NCBI GenBank assembly: GCA_945868845.1
Contig: CAMBMS010000001.1
Coordinates: 124,001 to 188,000, forward strand
From: Asaia bogorensis
Lineage (GTDB): Bacteria > Pseudomonadota > Alphaproteobacteria > Acetobacterales > Acetobacteraceae
Direction: 5' to 3'
DNA length: 64,000 nucleotides
Numbering within the stretch: position 1 is the first letter of the stretch; each line of letters opens with the position of its first letter. This document shows positions 35,642-44,973 of this stretch, piece by piece. Position numbers and translations under genes: made by a program. The notes under the pieces were generated by a model. It worked only from the letters and a program-made list of their open reading frames with translations, did no database searches and had not been told where the DNA came from.

Positions 35642-36910
35642 ATGCACGCGCCGCTGTTTGCCCGTTTGCTGATTCCGCGCCTGCCGTTTTTCTATGGCTG
35701 GGTGGTGCTTGGTTGCGTGTGCCTGGCGGGATTTGCACGCCAGGGGCCGGCCGTGGCGGTACTTTCAGTGTTCGTCACGCCGATGACGGAGGAGTTCGGC
35801 TGGTCGCGCGCGGCGATTTCCGGGGCGGTGTCGTTGGGCGGTGTGCTGGCGGCGATCGTCTCGCCGATGCTGGGACCGGTGCTGGATCGCAGCGGGGCGC
35901 GGTTGGTGCTGTGCCTCGCGGTGCTGGGTACCGGCGTGGCGTCGCTAGCATTGTCGCTCACGCAATCCTTGGCGATGTTTTATCTACTGTTCTGCTTTTC
36001 GCGCATGATCTGGGCGGGGCCATTCGATCTCGGGCTCTATGGCACGGTGAGCAACTGGTTCGTGGCGCATCGCGCTCGGGCTACGTCAATCGCCACGGTG
36101 GCGCAGTTGGCCGGGTTGGTGGCGCTGCCTTTGATCGCGCAATCGGCCATGCACGAGGGGGGTTGGCGCGCCGGTTGGTTGGCGATCGGCGCCACAGTGC
36201 TGGTGGTTGGCTTCGTGCCAGCCTGGCTGCTGCTGGTGCGCCGGCCGGAGGATGTCGGATTGATGCCGGATCGGCTGACCGCCAACGCGAATACCGTCAG
36301 CGCATCCGAGCCGAGCTTCAGCCGGGCGCAGGCCATGCGCATGCCAGCGTTCTGGTTGCTCTCACTTTATACTGTGCTGGTCTATCCGGTGCAGGCAGGG
36401 GTTTCGCTGCATCAGGTGCCGCATCTGCTCGAACGCGGCATCAGCCCAATGCTGGCGGCGACGGTGATCAGCTTTTTCTCCGTCATGTCGGCGGTGGCGA
36501 GTTTTTCGGTTGCCTTCCTGCCGCGCGCCTGGCCGATCCGGTTCGCCCTGGTCCTGTCGGCGCTGGCCTTGAGCGGAGGGGCGTTCGCCTTGACCGGCAT
36601 TACCTCCCTGCCGGGGGCCTATATCGCGGCGGGGGCGTTTGGCCTGGGGATCGGCGGCATTCTGACATTGCTGCCAATCGCCTGGGCGGATTATTTTGGC
36701 CGGGAAAGTTATGGCGCGATCCGCGGCGTGGCATTGTCCCTGCAAGTTCTGGCGCAGGCGATAGGGCCATTACTTTCGGGTGCGTTACGCGACTGGAGTG
36801 GCGATTATGTTTTTTCTCTTATGCTATTCGCCGTTCTGGCCCTTATCGGGGCCGGCGCCGCATTGGCGGCGCGCCCGCCAGGAACTTATACCAAGTTCCG
36901 TGGGGCGTGA
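35642..36910 (+). CDS. MFS transporter, monocarboxylate/oxalate-like
   Basis: The 422-residue protein has about 12 helices: a FYGWVVLG start, RAAISGAVSLGG in helix 2 and GPVLDRSGARLVL (family loop), then a second half from about residue 220 with SRAQAMRMPAFWLL. The start pattern resembles MFS carboxylate carriers of the OFA/MCT type. It lies 167 bp after the DSD1-like gene in the same direction. A long frame on the same strand in another phase is a shadow. Confidence 0.84.
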   Translation: MHAPLFARLLIPRLPFFYGWVVLGCVCLAGFARQGPAVAVLSVFVTPMTEEFGWSRAAISGAVSLGGVLAAIVSPMLGPVLDRSGARLVLCLAVLGTGVASLALSLTQSLAMFYLLFCFSRMIWAGPFDLGLYGTVSNWFVAHRARATSIATVAQLAGLVALPLIAQSAMHEGGWRAGWLAIGATVLVVGFVPAWLLLVRRPEDVGLMPDRLTANANTVSASEPSFSRAQAMRMPAFWLLSLYTVLVYPVQAGVSLHQVPHLLERGISPMLAATVISFFSVMSAVASFSVAFLPRAWPIRFALVLSALALSGGAFALTGITSLPGAYIAAGAFGLGIGGILTLLPIAWADYFGRESYGAIRGVALSLQVLAQAIGPLLSGALRDWSGDYVFSLMLFAVLALIGAGAALAARPPGTYTKFRGA

Positions 36911-37164
36911 CCGGCCGGAACGAAGGTCAGGGCTTTGCCCCCAACCCCGCTAAGGGGCGACGCCGCTTAGAACCCATTCATTCAGTGACGATAAAGAATG
37001 GGGTTGAGGAATTATTTTCAACAGCACCTAAGCTCCCTTATTCATCACCACCATACGGATGGGGGTCCAGAGAGCCTGGATCCACTTATACCGAACATCG
37101 GTAATCTCGCCCATCGAGATGACAATTGGCTAATATATGGTGGTTTTGTCAGGTATACCCCGAC
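36911..37164. other. Intergenic stretch, no gene seen
   Basis: Between the MFS gene and the IS relic there is no convincing gene. A GC-rich piece (CCCCAACCCCGCTAAGGGGC) near 36940-36960 could pair weakly with itself. The region further on to 37497 holds the IS3-type relic listed next and a short leader of the binding-protein gene. Confidence 0.5.
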
Positions 37165-37372
37165 TGGCCGGGTGGCCCTTTTGCCACCCCATCGATCAGG
37201 CGACAGCGGTAGTAGCTCTGCTCGAACACCCCGATCGTCCGGCTGACCTGGGCCTACCACGGCAACCCGATGATCTGCTCTGCCATATATCGTTTCCTTG
37301 GCATCGTACCTCCTCAGTGTGGGGGCCAAATGCTCCCTCAACCAATGGAGCCCTTTAAGGGGGGGGGCAGAC
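37165..37372 (-). pseudogene. IS3-family remnant: left end and broken OrfA
   Basis: On the minus strand an end-like GGTCTGCCCCCCCCCTTAAA, a GAGGAGG ribosome site and the frame MPRKRYMAEQIIG open a typical IS3-group OrfA. It stops after 16 codons (TAG), and the frame then continues in shifted form with IGVFEQSYYRCR, a degraded VTEQTYYRWR helix. No OrfB is left. Its end sequence is like that at 19429, so both come from related elements. Confidence 0.78.
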
Positions 37373-37497
37373 CGCCTCCGCCTGCTACACTGGGAAGTTA
37401 GCCTGACAAAGCCCATCTGGGAAATCTCCGCTAAAATAACTTGCCCGAACAGTCCCTGCTTCCCTAGGTTATTCCGACCAATAGGGAGCATTAGAAA

Positions 37498-39045
37498 ATG
37501 GCACTCAACCGCCGGAAGTTCGGAAAAGCTATGGTTGCCGCAACGGGTAGCCTCGCGCTACCCGGCCTGTTCACCCACCGTGCCGAGGCCCAGCGCGCCG
37601 CCAACACCCTACGCGTGGCTTTGCGGGATGCGGTGCCGAATATCGACCCTTATTTCAACAGCCAGCGCACCGGCATCATCATCGCGCATCAAGCCATGGA
37701 TGGGCTAGTGCACCGCGATCCGGTGACGTTCAAGAACGTCCCGGCGCTGGCCACTGAATGGAAATGGGTGGACACCAAGACGCTCGACTTCACCCTGCGT
37801 CAGGGAGTGAAGTTCCACGATGGCAGCGATTTCAGCGCCGATGACGTGGTCTATACGGTCAATACCGTGGTGCATCCAGATACGCGGCTGGCGACGCCCG
37901 CGAACTATTCCTGGATCCAGGGCGCCGAAAAAACCGGCCCGTTCGGTGTGCGGCTGCATATGAAGCGACCCACCCCGGCGGCGCTCGACTATCTGGCCAT
38001 GGTCACGCCCATCTGGCCGAAGGCCTACCGCGAAAAAGTCGGCCCTGACGGCTATTCGCGCATGCCGATCGCCACCGGCCCCTATCGCTATACTAAAGTC
38101 GATGTCTCCACCGGCATCGAATATGAACGCTTCGACGGCTATTACGCCGGTGGACCAAAGGGAAAGCCAGCGATTCAGAAGATCGCCGTGCGCTACCTCT
38201 CCGAAGCCGCCACCGAACTCACAGAATTGCTGGCGCAAGGGGTGGATTGGATCTGGAACATGAATCCGGACTCCATCGATAACGTGAACCGCTTGCCCTA
38301 TTTGCAGGCCACGCGGCAGGAATCGATGCGGGTCGGGCTGATTCAGCTGGATGCCGCCGGGCGGTCGGGGGCAGGGAACCCGATGACCAAGCAGAAGGTT
38401 CGCCAAGCAGTGTTCTATGCGATCGACCGAGAAGCGCTGGCCAATAAGCTTGTGGGTGGCGGCTCGCGCGTGCCGGCGGCCACCTGCTTTCCGACGCAGT
38501 TCGGCTGCAATGCCGATGCCGCGATGCGCTATGACTACAACCCGGCGAAGGCAAAGCAACTTCTGGCTGAGGCCGGCTATCCGGACGGCTTCGAAATCGA
38601 GCTGACCAGCTACGTGCAGCCGCGCCAATGGTCGGAGGCGGTCCAGAGCTACCTTACCGCCGTCGGCATCCGTGCCCGGCTGAACCTAATGCAGGTAGCG
38701 GCGCAAATCCGCCGCCAGAATGCCGGGGAGCTGGCGATTGGCATGGGGTCCTGGGGCTCCTACTCTATCAACGACGTCTCGGCGATCCTGCCGAACTACT
38801 TCGATGGCGGCGCCACCGACTATGCTCGCGACGAGGCGCTGACGAAGCTGATCCAGGCGGGCGGCGCCACTGCCGACGAGGCGGAACGCAAGAAGGCTTA
38901 TGACGCGGCGATCCGCCTAATCACCGAGCAGGCCTACATGGTGCCCCTACATACTTACGTGAATGTATACGCCTTCCAGAAGCAACTCCAGTTCCCGACC
39001 TTCGCGGATGAACTGCCGCGCTTCTATCTGGCGAAGTGGAAATAA
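37498..39045 (+). CDS. ABC peptide-type substrate-binding protein (family 5)
   Basis: The 515-residue periplasmic binding protein has an N-terminal RRKFGKAMVAATGSLALPG signal, with the Arg pair and hydrophobic core of a twin-arginine-like leader, then the SBP family 5 fold: ATEWKWVDTKTLDFTLRQG, FSADDVVYT, MPIATGPYRY, AVFYAIDREAL. These proteins bind di- or oligopeptides, nickel or other cargo. The rest of the transporter is encoded convergently to the right, so this gene has its own promoter. AGGGAGC lies upstream of the ATG. Confidence 0.88.
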   Translation: MALNRRKFGKAMVAATGSLALPGLFTHRAEAQRAANTLRVALRDAVPNIDPYFNSQRTGIIIAHQAMDGLVHRDPVTFKNVPALATEWKWVDTKTLDFTLRQGVKFHDGSDFSADDVVYTVNTVVHPDTRLATPANYSWIQGAEKTGPFGVRLHMKRPTPAALDYLAMVTPIWPKAYREKVGPDGYSRMPIATGPYRYTKVDVSTGIEYERFDGYYAGGPKGKPAIQKIAVRYLSEAATELTELLAQGVDWIWNMNPDSIDNVNRLPYLQATRQESMRVGLIQLDAAGRSGAGNPMTKQKVRQAVFYAIDREALANKLVGGGSRVPAATCFPTQFGCNADAAMRYDYNPAKAKQLLAEAGYPDGFEIELTSYVQPRQWSEAVQSYLTAVGIRARLNLMQVAAQIRRQNAGELAIGMGSWGSYSINDVSAILPNYFDGGATDYARDEALTKLIQAGGATADEAERKKAYDAAIRLITEQAYMVPLHTYVNVYAFQKQLQFPTFADELPRFYLAKWK

Positions 39046-39069
39046 CTCTGACGGTGGGGCGCGCTGAAG

Positions 39070-40059
39070 TCAGGCCGCCCGCTGGATGAGATGGCATTCC
39101 ACCACCCCGTCCGTATCGGTAAGCGCCGACGGCGCATCGCTGCCGCAGCGTGCCTGCGCGACCGGGCAGCGCGGGTGGAAACGGCAGCCGGGTGGGATAT
39201 TGGTGGGGTCGGGCATGGTATCGCCCAGCCCCACATCCGGCACGCCGAGGCCGGGTTCAGGCGTGAGAACCGAGGCGAGAAGCGCCTTCGTATAGGGATG
39301 GCGCGGCGCGGCGAACAGGCGTTTGGACTCTGTGCGCTCCACGATGCGGCCGAGGTACATCACCGCCACCTCGCTGGCGATATGCTCCACCACCGCCAGG
39401 TTGTGGCTGATGAACAGATAGGTCAGCCCGAGATCACGGCGCAATTCGGCCAAAAGATTCAGGATTTGCGCCTGCACGCTCACATCCAGCGCGCTGGTCG
39501 GCTCGTCGCACACCACGATGCGCGGGCGCAGCACCAGGGCGCGCGCGATCGCCACGCGTTGGCGCTGGCCGCCCGAAAGCTGGGCGGGGAAGCGCAGGCC
39601 CTGGTCGCGTGAGAGGCCAACACGTTCCAGAGCCTCGTTCACCCGGCGAGTGATCTCCTCGCGGTCGATAGCGCCCTGCGCGATCAGCGGCATGGCGACG
39701 ATGTCGCGCACCCGCCGGCGTGGATTGAGCGAGGCAAAGGGGTCCTGAAACACTGGCTGGATCAGCCGGGCACGAGCGCGCCGGTCCATCGCACCCAGGC
39801 GCTGGCCATCGACCAGCACGTCGCCAGCGGTGGGTTCTAGCAGGTTGAGAATCAGCCGCGCCAAGGTCGATTTACCACAGCCGCTTTCGCCCACCACACC
39901 CAGCACGCTGCCGACCGGCACGGCGAAGGAGACATTGTCTACCGCCACCACCCCCGGGCGCGGCGCGAACAGTCCCTGGCGGGCGAGAAATTCCTTCCGC
40001 AGCCCACGCACCTCAATTGCGGGTGCCGCTGCCGGTACTGGGGCCGGGATGGCGTTCAT
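39070..40059 (-). CDS. Peptide-type ABC transporter ATPase (DppF/OppF-like)
   Basis: The 329-residue ATPase shows Walker [10 protein letters not shown], signature LSGGQRQR, Walker B RIVVCDEPTSALD and the C-terminal oligopeptide-transport extension with CRFHPRCPVAQARC. It is the second of two ATPases for the importer, and its start overlaps the DppD-like stop by 4 bp. Order on the minus strand is permease B, permease C, ATPase D, ATPase F. Confidence 0.9.
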   Translation of the reverse strand: MNAIPAPVPAAAPAIEVRGLRKEFLARQGLFAPRPGVVAVDNVSFAVPVGSVLGVVGESGCGKSTLARLILNLLEPTAGDVLVDGQRLGAMDRRARARLIQPVFQDPFASLNPRRRVRDIVAMPLIAQGAIDREEITRRVNEALERVGLSRDQGLRFPAQLSGGQRQRVAIARALVLRPRIVVCDEPTSALDVSVQAQILNLLAELRRDLGLTYLFISHNLAVVEHIASEVAVMYLGRIVERTESKRLFAAPRHPYTKALLASVLTPEPGLGVPDVGLGDTMPDPTNIPPGCRFHPRCPVAQARCGSDAPSALTDTDGVVECHLIQRAA

Positions 40060-41039
40060 GCCGCTGCCTCGCGCCGACCAACCCAGCCGGGGGCGAGCGT
40101 GCAGAGCACCTCATGCTTCTGGCCGATCCGCTGGCGCGGTACACTACCGGCGCAGGCCATTGTCGCCTCGGCGCAACGGTCGCGGAAGGGGCAGCCGATG
40201 AAGCCGGGTGGCATGCGTGGCACTACGCCCGGAATGCTGCCCAACGGCTCACCACGCTTCATCTTGCCGGGCACCGGCACGCAACTCAGCAGGCCACGCG
40301 TGTAGGGATGGTGGGGCGCGGCGAACAATTCGGCAGTCGGCGCGCTCTCCACCACTTCGCCCGCGTACATCACTGACACGTGGTCGGCCACGCGGGCGAC
40401 GATGCCGAGATCATGCGTGATCAGCAAAATGCCGAGGTCGAGATCCTTCTCCAATCCAACCAGCAGCCGCAGGATTTGCGCCTGCACGGTCACATCCAAC
40501 GCGGTGGTTGGTTCATCGGCGATCAGTAGCGCCGGATCACACATCAGCGCCATAGCGATCATCACTCGCTGGCGCAGCCCGCCGGAAAGCTGGTGCGGAA
40601 ACTGACCCATCCGCAGGCCCGGCGCGGTGATTCCCACCCGGTCCAGCAGGGCCACCGCACGGTCCACCGCCTGCGCACGAGTTACGTCACGATGGCGGCG
40701 TAGCACCTCCGTCATCTGCGAGCCGACCGTGTAGGCCGGGTTCAGGCTCGTCATCGGTTCCTGGAAGATCATCGCCATGGCGGAACCGCGCAAGTGCGCC
40801 ATCTCGCGTTCGCCATAGCCGCTGATTTCTTCGCCGGCGAAGCGCAACGAAGTGGTCTCGCGTACCGCACCCTTGGGCAGCAGCCCCATCACCGACAAAG
40901 CCGTGATCGACTTGCCGCAGCCACTTTCACCTACTAAGCAATGCGTCTCGCCCTTGTTCACGGTGAGCGAAGCGCCGCGCACCGCGGCGGTGGCGCCGAT
41001 TGTCACCCGCAGGTCGCGCACTTCCAAAAGCGCGCTCAC
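40056..41039 (-). CDS. Peptide-type ABC transporter ATPase (DppD/OppD-like)
   Basis: The 327-residue ATPase shows Walker [10 protein letters not shown], signature [20 protein letters not shown] and the C-terminal [14 protein letters not shown] extension common in oligopeptide/dipeptide ATPases. It lies 10 bp downstream of the permease C gene and is translationally coupled with the DppF-like gene. Confidence 0.9.
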   Translation of the reverse strand: MSALLEVRDLRVTIGATAAVRGASLTVNKGETHCLVGESGCGKSITALSVMGLLPKGAVRETTSLRFAGEEISGYGEREMAHLRGSAMAMIFQEPMTSLNPAYTVGSQMTEVLRRHRDVTRAQAVDRAVALLDRVGITAPGLRMGQFPHQLSGGLRQRVMIAMALMCDPALLIADEPTTALDVTVQAQILRLLVGLEKDLDLGILLITHDLGIVARVADHVSVMYAGEVVESAPTAELFAAPHHPYTRGLLSCVPVPGKMKRGEPLGSIPGVVPRMPPGFIGCPFRDRCAEATMACAGSVPRQRIGQKHEVLCTLAPGWVGRREAAA

Positions 41040-41049
41040 AACGATGCGC

Positions 41050-41916
41050 TCATCGGCTGAGATCCGTGCCCATCATGTCACGCAGCGCGTCCCCCAGAAA
41101 ATTCACCCCTAGCACGAGCACGAACAAGGCCGCGCCGGGGATCATGATCACCCAGGGGCTGAAGAACATGTATTCCTTCGCCTCCGAGATCATCAGCCCC
41201 CACGATGGCAGCGGCGGCGGCACGCCGAGACCCAGAAAGGACAAGGCTGCCTCCAGTAAGATGGCGAGCGCCATTTCCAATGTGGCGACCACAGCCAGAT
41301 GCGTGGCTATGTTGGGCAGCACCTCACGCGTCATTACCCACCAGCGGGAGACGCCGGCGCAATAGGCGGCAGCGACATAATCGAGATTGCGAATCTGCAT
41401 GGTGGTGGAGCGCGCCACCACGGCAAACCGATCCCACAGCAACAGGCCCAGCACCAGCACGACGAGCAAAAAACTGCTGCCGCGCAACGCTGCCACCGCC
41501 AGTGCCACTAGCACCGCCGGGATGGAGAGCCGCGTGGTGATGGCGAACATCACGGCATCATCCACCTTGCCGCCATAGAAGCCACCCAATACGCCCAAGG
41601 TGATGCCGATTAGGCCGGAAGTGATCACCGTCAGTACCCCGATCACCATGGAAATGCGCGCGCCATAGATCAGCCGGGAGAGATAGTCGCGCCCCAACTG
41701 GTCCGTGCCCAGGAAGTTGATGTTCCCACCGCCGTCCAGAAACGAAGGCGGTACCAGCCGCCGCCCGAGATCAATAACGAAAGGATCATACGGCACAATC
41801 CAGGGCGCGAGGATCGCGAGGACCGCGCAGAAGCCAACGATACCGGCGCCGACGATAAAGTCCAAGTTCGATAGCAGGCCACCGCGCCGGCCCACCCGCA
41901 CTGTCACGCCGCTCAT
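41050..41916 (-). CDS. Peptide-type ABC transporter permease (DppC-like)
   Basis: The 288-residue inner-membrane protein has a cytoplasmic N-terminus, a first helix at about residues 17-38, the NFLGTDQLGRDYLSRLIYGAR motif (typical of DppC/OppC, split here), and the EAA-loop near the C-terminus with EAALSFLGLGVPPP. A GTG at 41925 lies in frame, but ATG at 41916, after GGGTGGGCGGT, is chosen. It begins 13 bp after the permease B stop. Confidence 0.88.
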   Translation of the reverse strand: MSGVTVRVGRRGGLLSNLDFIVGAGIVGFCAVLAILAPWIVPYDPFVIDLGRRLVPPSFLDGGGNINFLGTDQLGRDYLSRLIYGARISMVIGVLTVITSGLIGITLGVLGGFYGGKVDDAVMFAITTRLSIPAVLVALAVAALRGSSFLLVVLVLGLLLWDRFAVVARSTTMQIRNLDYVAAAYCAGVSRWWVMTREVLPNIATHLAVVATLEMALAILLEAALSFLGLGVPPPLPSWGLMISEAKEYMFFSPWVIMIPGAALFVLVLGVNFLGDALRDMMGTDLSR

Positions 41917-41929
41917 ACCGCCCACCCTT

Positions 41930-42847
41930 TCATGCGGCGCGCAACCTGGGATCGAGCAGCGCGTTTAGTAAATCCGCCAGCAAGGTGAGACCGATATAAA
42001 GCATCGCCAGCACCAGCACGACCGCCTGCACCACAGGAAAGTCGTTCTTACTGATACTCTCCCATGCCAGGAAGCCCACGCCGTGCAGGGCGAAGACCGT
42101 TTCAATCACTACCGAACCGCCCAGCATGAACCCCAACTGCACAGCGGCGATGGAGACCACGGGGATGGCGGCGTTGCGCAATCCGTGCTTCACCAGGATG
42201 GAAAACCGCGACAACCCCTTGGCGCGGGCGGTGCGGATATAGTCGGAAGCTAGCGCCTCAATCATGCCACTGCGCGTGAGGCGGGTGAGCGAGGGGATGG
42301 CCGAAAAGGCCAGCACGATGCCAGGCATGACGAAATGCTCCCACGACCCCGTGCCCGAGATTGGTAGCCAGCCGAGTTGCAGGCCGAAGACGATCATTAG
42401 CACCAGGCCGAGCCAAAAGGACGGCATCGCCTGGCCAATCAGGACCACCACGCCGACCGCGCGGTCGGCCCACGTCCCCTCCCGCACCGCGGCGATGATG
42501 CCGAGCGGCAAGGAGACCACCAGCGCCAGTGCCAGCCCCACTAGACCCAAGGTCATGGTGATCGGTATGCGATGCGCGATCAGATTGGACACGCGGTCGC
42601 GGAAAAAAAAGCTGTCGCCCAGGTCGCCCTGCAAGGCGCGGAACAGCCAGTCAAAATACTGCACCCAGACCGGACGGTCCAAACCGTAGACCTCGCGAAT
42701 TTTCTCGATATCGGCCTGCGAGGCATCCGCTCCGGCGATAGAGATCGCCAGATCTCCCGAAATGCGTGTCAGTAGGAAGGTAAGTGTCAGCACGGTCAGA
42801 GCCACGAGCACGGCCACTGCCAAGCGGCGAAGGAAAAAATAAATCAT
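41930..42847 (-). CDS. Peptide-type ABC transporter permease (DppB-like)
   Basis: The 305-residue permease has six helices. Visible are the N-terminal FLLTRISGD, the LDRPVWVQYFDWL segment and the EAA-type loop RTARAKGLSRFSILVKHGLRNAA (split), with the C-terminal VIETVFALHGVGFLAWE. It is first in the leftward four-gene set. Its promoter should lie in 42848-43060. Confidence 0.9.
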   Translation of the reverse strand: MIYFFLRRLAVAVLVALTVLTLTFLLTRISGDLAISIAGADASQADIEKIREVYGLDRPVWVQYFDWLFRALQGDLGDSFFFRDRVSNLIAHRIPITMTLGLVGLALALVVSLPLGIIAAVREGTWADRAVGVVVLIGQAMPSFWLGLVLMIVFGLQLGWLPISGTGSWEHFVMPGIVLAFSAIPSLTRLTRSGMIEALASDYIRTARAKGLSRFSILVKHGLRNAAIPVVSIAAVQLGFMLGGSVVIETVFALHGVGFLAWESISKNDFPVVQAVVLVLAMLYIGLTLLADLLNALLDPRLRAA

Positions 42848-43061
42848 ATGTCGACCCTAAGGCCGGGGCTGATTAACGTCATCAAGATTTTTACGACAAG
42901 GAACGTGCTGGTGGCCTACAGGTGGTGACCTCACGACGACCATGTATTCTCCTTTTGAGACACGCGAGTGAGGTAAATTGAGCGACACTATCCAGGCAAC
43001 CTAGCCTCGACTACGGGCAGGCTGTAGTTTGCTGCGGTGCCCAGCTCTGTCAATCCGTAAT
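42848..43061. other. Probable promoter region of the peptide importer set
   Basis: About 210 bp upstream of the DppB-like start, on the minus strand. I see no clean sigma70 hexamer pair and no gene. It lies between the importer and an IS1380 relic, so it is likely a mixture of control DNA and IS debris. Confidence 0.4.
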
Positions 43062-43232
43062 CACCATGCTTTGGCCTACAATTTGGTCAACTGCGTGCGC
43101 ACCTTGGCGTTGCCAGAGGCCGGCGCGCAGTGGTCGCTGACCAGCCTGTGGGAGAAACTGGTGAAGATCCGGGCTAAGGTCGTGCGGCACGTTCGCTACG
43201 CCGTCTTTCAGGTGGTTAAGGCCGTGGTTCCA
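43062..43232 (+). pseudogene. IS1380-family transposase C-terminal fragment
   Basis: The frame reads HALAYNLVNCVRTLALPEAG then WSLTSLWEKLVKIRAKVVRH and VRYAVFQ, which matches the C-terminal part of IS1380-family transposases (pattern ALAYNLGNFMRTLA, WSLTSLREKLIKIGAKVV, GRYVTFQ). The catalytic part is gone. It lies next to the end of an MFS gene. Confidence 0.8.
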
Positions 43233-43307
43233 ACCTCCGGGCGATCTGGCCGCTCACGGCGGGGTTCGACCTTACTTCCGGTCGGCCATGTTCCAGGGCA
43301 CGTAGCA

Positions 43308-44861
43308 TTAAGCGCGGTCCCGGGCTGCGTTACGCAGCAGCCAAGCCAAGGGCACGGCGATAGTTGCTGTGAAGGCGAGCATATAGAATGCGTTCACATA
43401 GCCGATCATCGCGGCCTGGCGCTGGATTTCGTTTGAAAGTCGCATCAGCCCGCTGGCTGTTTCCAGATTCCACGATGCGGGCAGGCCGGGGAATGTCAGG
43501 ATTTTGTTATACGGGGTGATGAATTCGGAAATACGCGCGTAGTTCACGCTGGTAGTGCGCACCAATACGAGAACAGAGAGCGAAATAAACAGGCTGGATC
43601 CGAAGTTCCGCATTAAAGTGAAGACGGCCGAGCCCTCGGTGACCTGATGCGGCGGCAGAGTGGCGAAGGCCATCACGGTCATGGGCGTAAAGGTCACGCT
43701 TTGACCCAGGCCTTGCAGAAAATTACTCCAGAAGACATCGAAATCAGTCATGTTGATGTCGAGCTGTGCCATCCAGAAGGCGGAAAAGGCCTGCAAGGCC
43801 AGTCCCGCGGAGATGGCAAAACGCGGCGCCCAGCGGGTGAGCTGGACGATGAACAGGAACGCCGTCCAGTTACCCAGGCCGCGCGCGGCGATCAGGGTGC
43901 CGATGATACTATCGGGATAGCCACGCAGATCGTGCAGCAGGCTGGGGAACAGTACCAGGGTAGTAAAACTCAGCATACCCATGATGAAGGCGATTGTAAT
44001 ACCGACGGAAAAATTTCGATCGCGCAGCAGGATGGGATTGAGAAAGGGCTGGTCGGATGTCATGCAATGCGCGACGAACACCCAGAAGGCTAACACACCG
44101 ATAAAGGCGCAGAGGGTGATTTCCGTCGATTCAAACCAATCCATGCGCTGGCCGCGATCGAAGATCAGCTGCGCAGAGATAATCGCGATGGAGAGCGCGA
44201 GGAAGCCGATCCAGTCGAATTGAATCGGATTGCGCTTGGTGTGATCGGCCAACGCGAACCAGATGCAGACTAGGGTGCAGATACCCGGCGGCACGATCAT
44301 AAAAAATGCCGCGCGCCAGTTATATGCTTCCGTCGCGATGCTGCCGAGGATCGGGCCGACGACGGGGCCGAACACCGCGCCCACGCCCCACATCACCAAG
44401 GCGGTCGCATGCAGATGGCGCGGGAACGTGCCCAGCAGGATGGCCTGGCCCATCGGCATGATCGGGGCACCGAACGCGCCTTGTAGGACGCGGGCCAGGA
44501 TCAAGGTCTCCAGGCTGTTGGCAATGCCGCACAAAAAGGAGGAAACAGTAAATCCCAGTACGGTGGCGAACATCACCGTCCGCCAACCCAGTCGGCTAGC
44601 GAGCCAGCCCGTCATCGGCGTAACGACAGCGGTGGCGACCAAGTTCAAGGTAATCACCCAGGAAATTTCGTCCTGCGTCGCCGAAAGCGTACCGCGCACC
44701 TGCGGCAGCACCAGATTGGCGAGCGTGATGGTCATGCCAAACAGCATATTGGCGAGCTGTACCATCAGCAGGATCAACCATTGTCGGCCGCTGATGCTGA
44801 AGAGCCCCCCGCGCGTTGGACCAATCGGGGTTGGAGCAATCGCGGCGGTGGTGGCGCTCAT
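43308..44861 (-). CDS. MFS multidrug exporter, DHA2 (EmrB/QacA) family
   Basis: The 517-residue protein has about 14 helices, with the N-terminal NLVLPQVRGTLSATQDEISWV helix 1 pattern split over the family signature, GWLASRLGWR (loop 2-3), and GVGAVFGPVVGPILG motif C of antiporters (near residue 155). These are marks of DHA2 drug:proton antiporters. No EmrA-type membrane fusion partner or TetR regulator is adjacent. Start ATG lies 112 bp from a divergent alpha/beta hydrolase. Confidence 0.88.
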   Translation of the reverse strand: MSATTAAIAPTPIGPTRGGLFSISGRQWLILLMVQLANMLFGMTITLANLVLPQVRGTLSATQDEISWVITLNLVATAVVTPMTGWLASRLGWRTVMFATVLGFTVSSFLCGIANSLETLILARVLQGAFGAPIMPMGQAILLGTFPRHLHATALVMWGVGAVFGPVVGPILGSIATEAYNWRAAFFMIVPPGICTLVCIWFALADHTKRNPIQFDWIGFLALSIAIISAQLIFDRGQRMDWFESTEITLCAFIGVLAFWVFVAHCMTSDQPFLNPILLRDRNFSVGITIAFIMGMLSFTTLVLFPSLLHDLRGYPDSIIGTLIAARGLGNWTAFLFIVQLTRWAPRFAISAGLALQAFSAFWMAQLDINMTDFDVFWSNFLQGLGQSVTFTPMTVMAFATLPPHQVTEGSAVFTLMRNFGSSLFISLSVLVLVRTTSVNYARISEFITPYNKILTFPGLPASWNLETASGLMRLSNEIQRQAAMIGYVNAFYMLAFTATIAVPLAWLLRNAARDRA

Positions 44862-44973
44862 CCGGCGATATTCCCCTTTCGCGGGGGCGGTGGACCCCCT
44901 TCGACCGAGGCTCTATAGCAGATCTTCAGCCAGCACACGCTCGCACTCCATGGGGCAGAGGGGACGAAAACGC

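Noticed and set aside
35605-37104. 499-codon frame overlapping the MFS carrier in another phase
   Set aside because: Gly/Arg-rich shadow of a transporter gene with clear helices in the other phase.
44263-44973. N-terminal extension of the alpha/beta hydrolase
   Set aside because: It is antisense to the MFS exporter and shows no domain; the ATG at 44974 has a suitable ribosome site.
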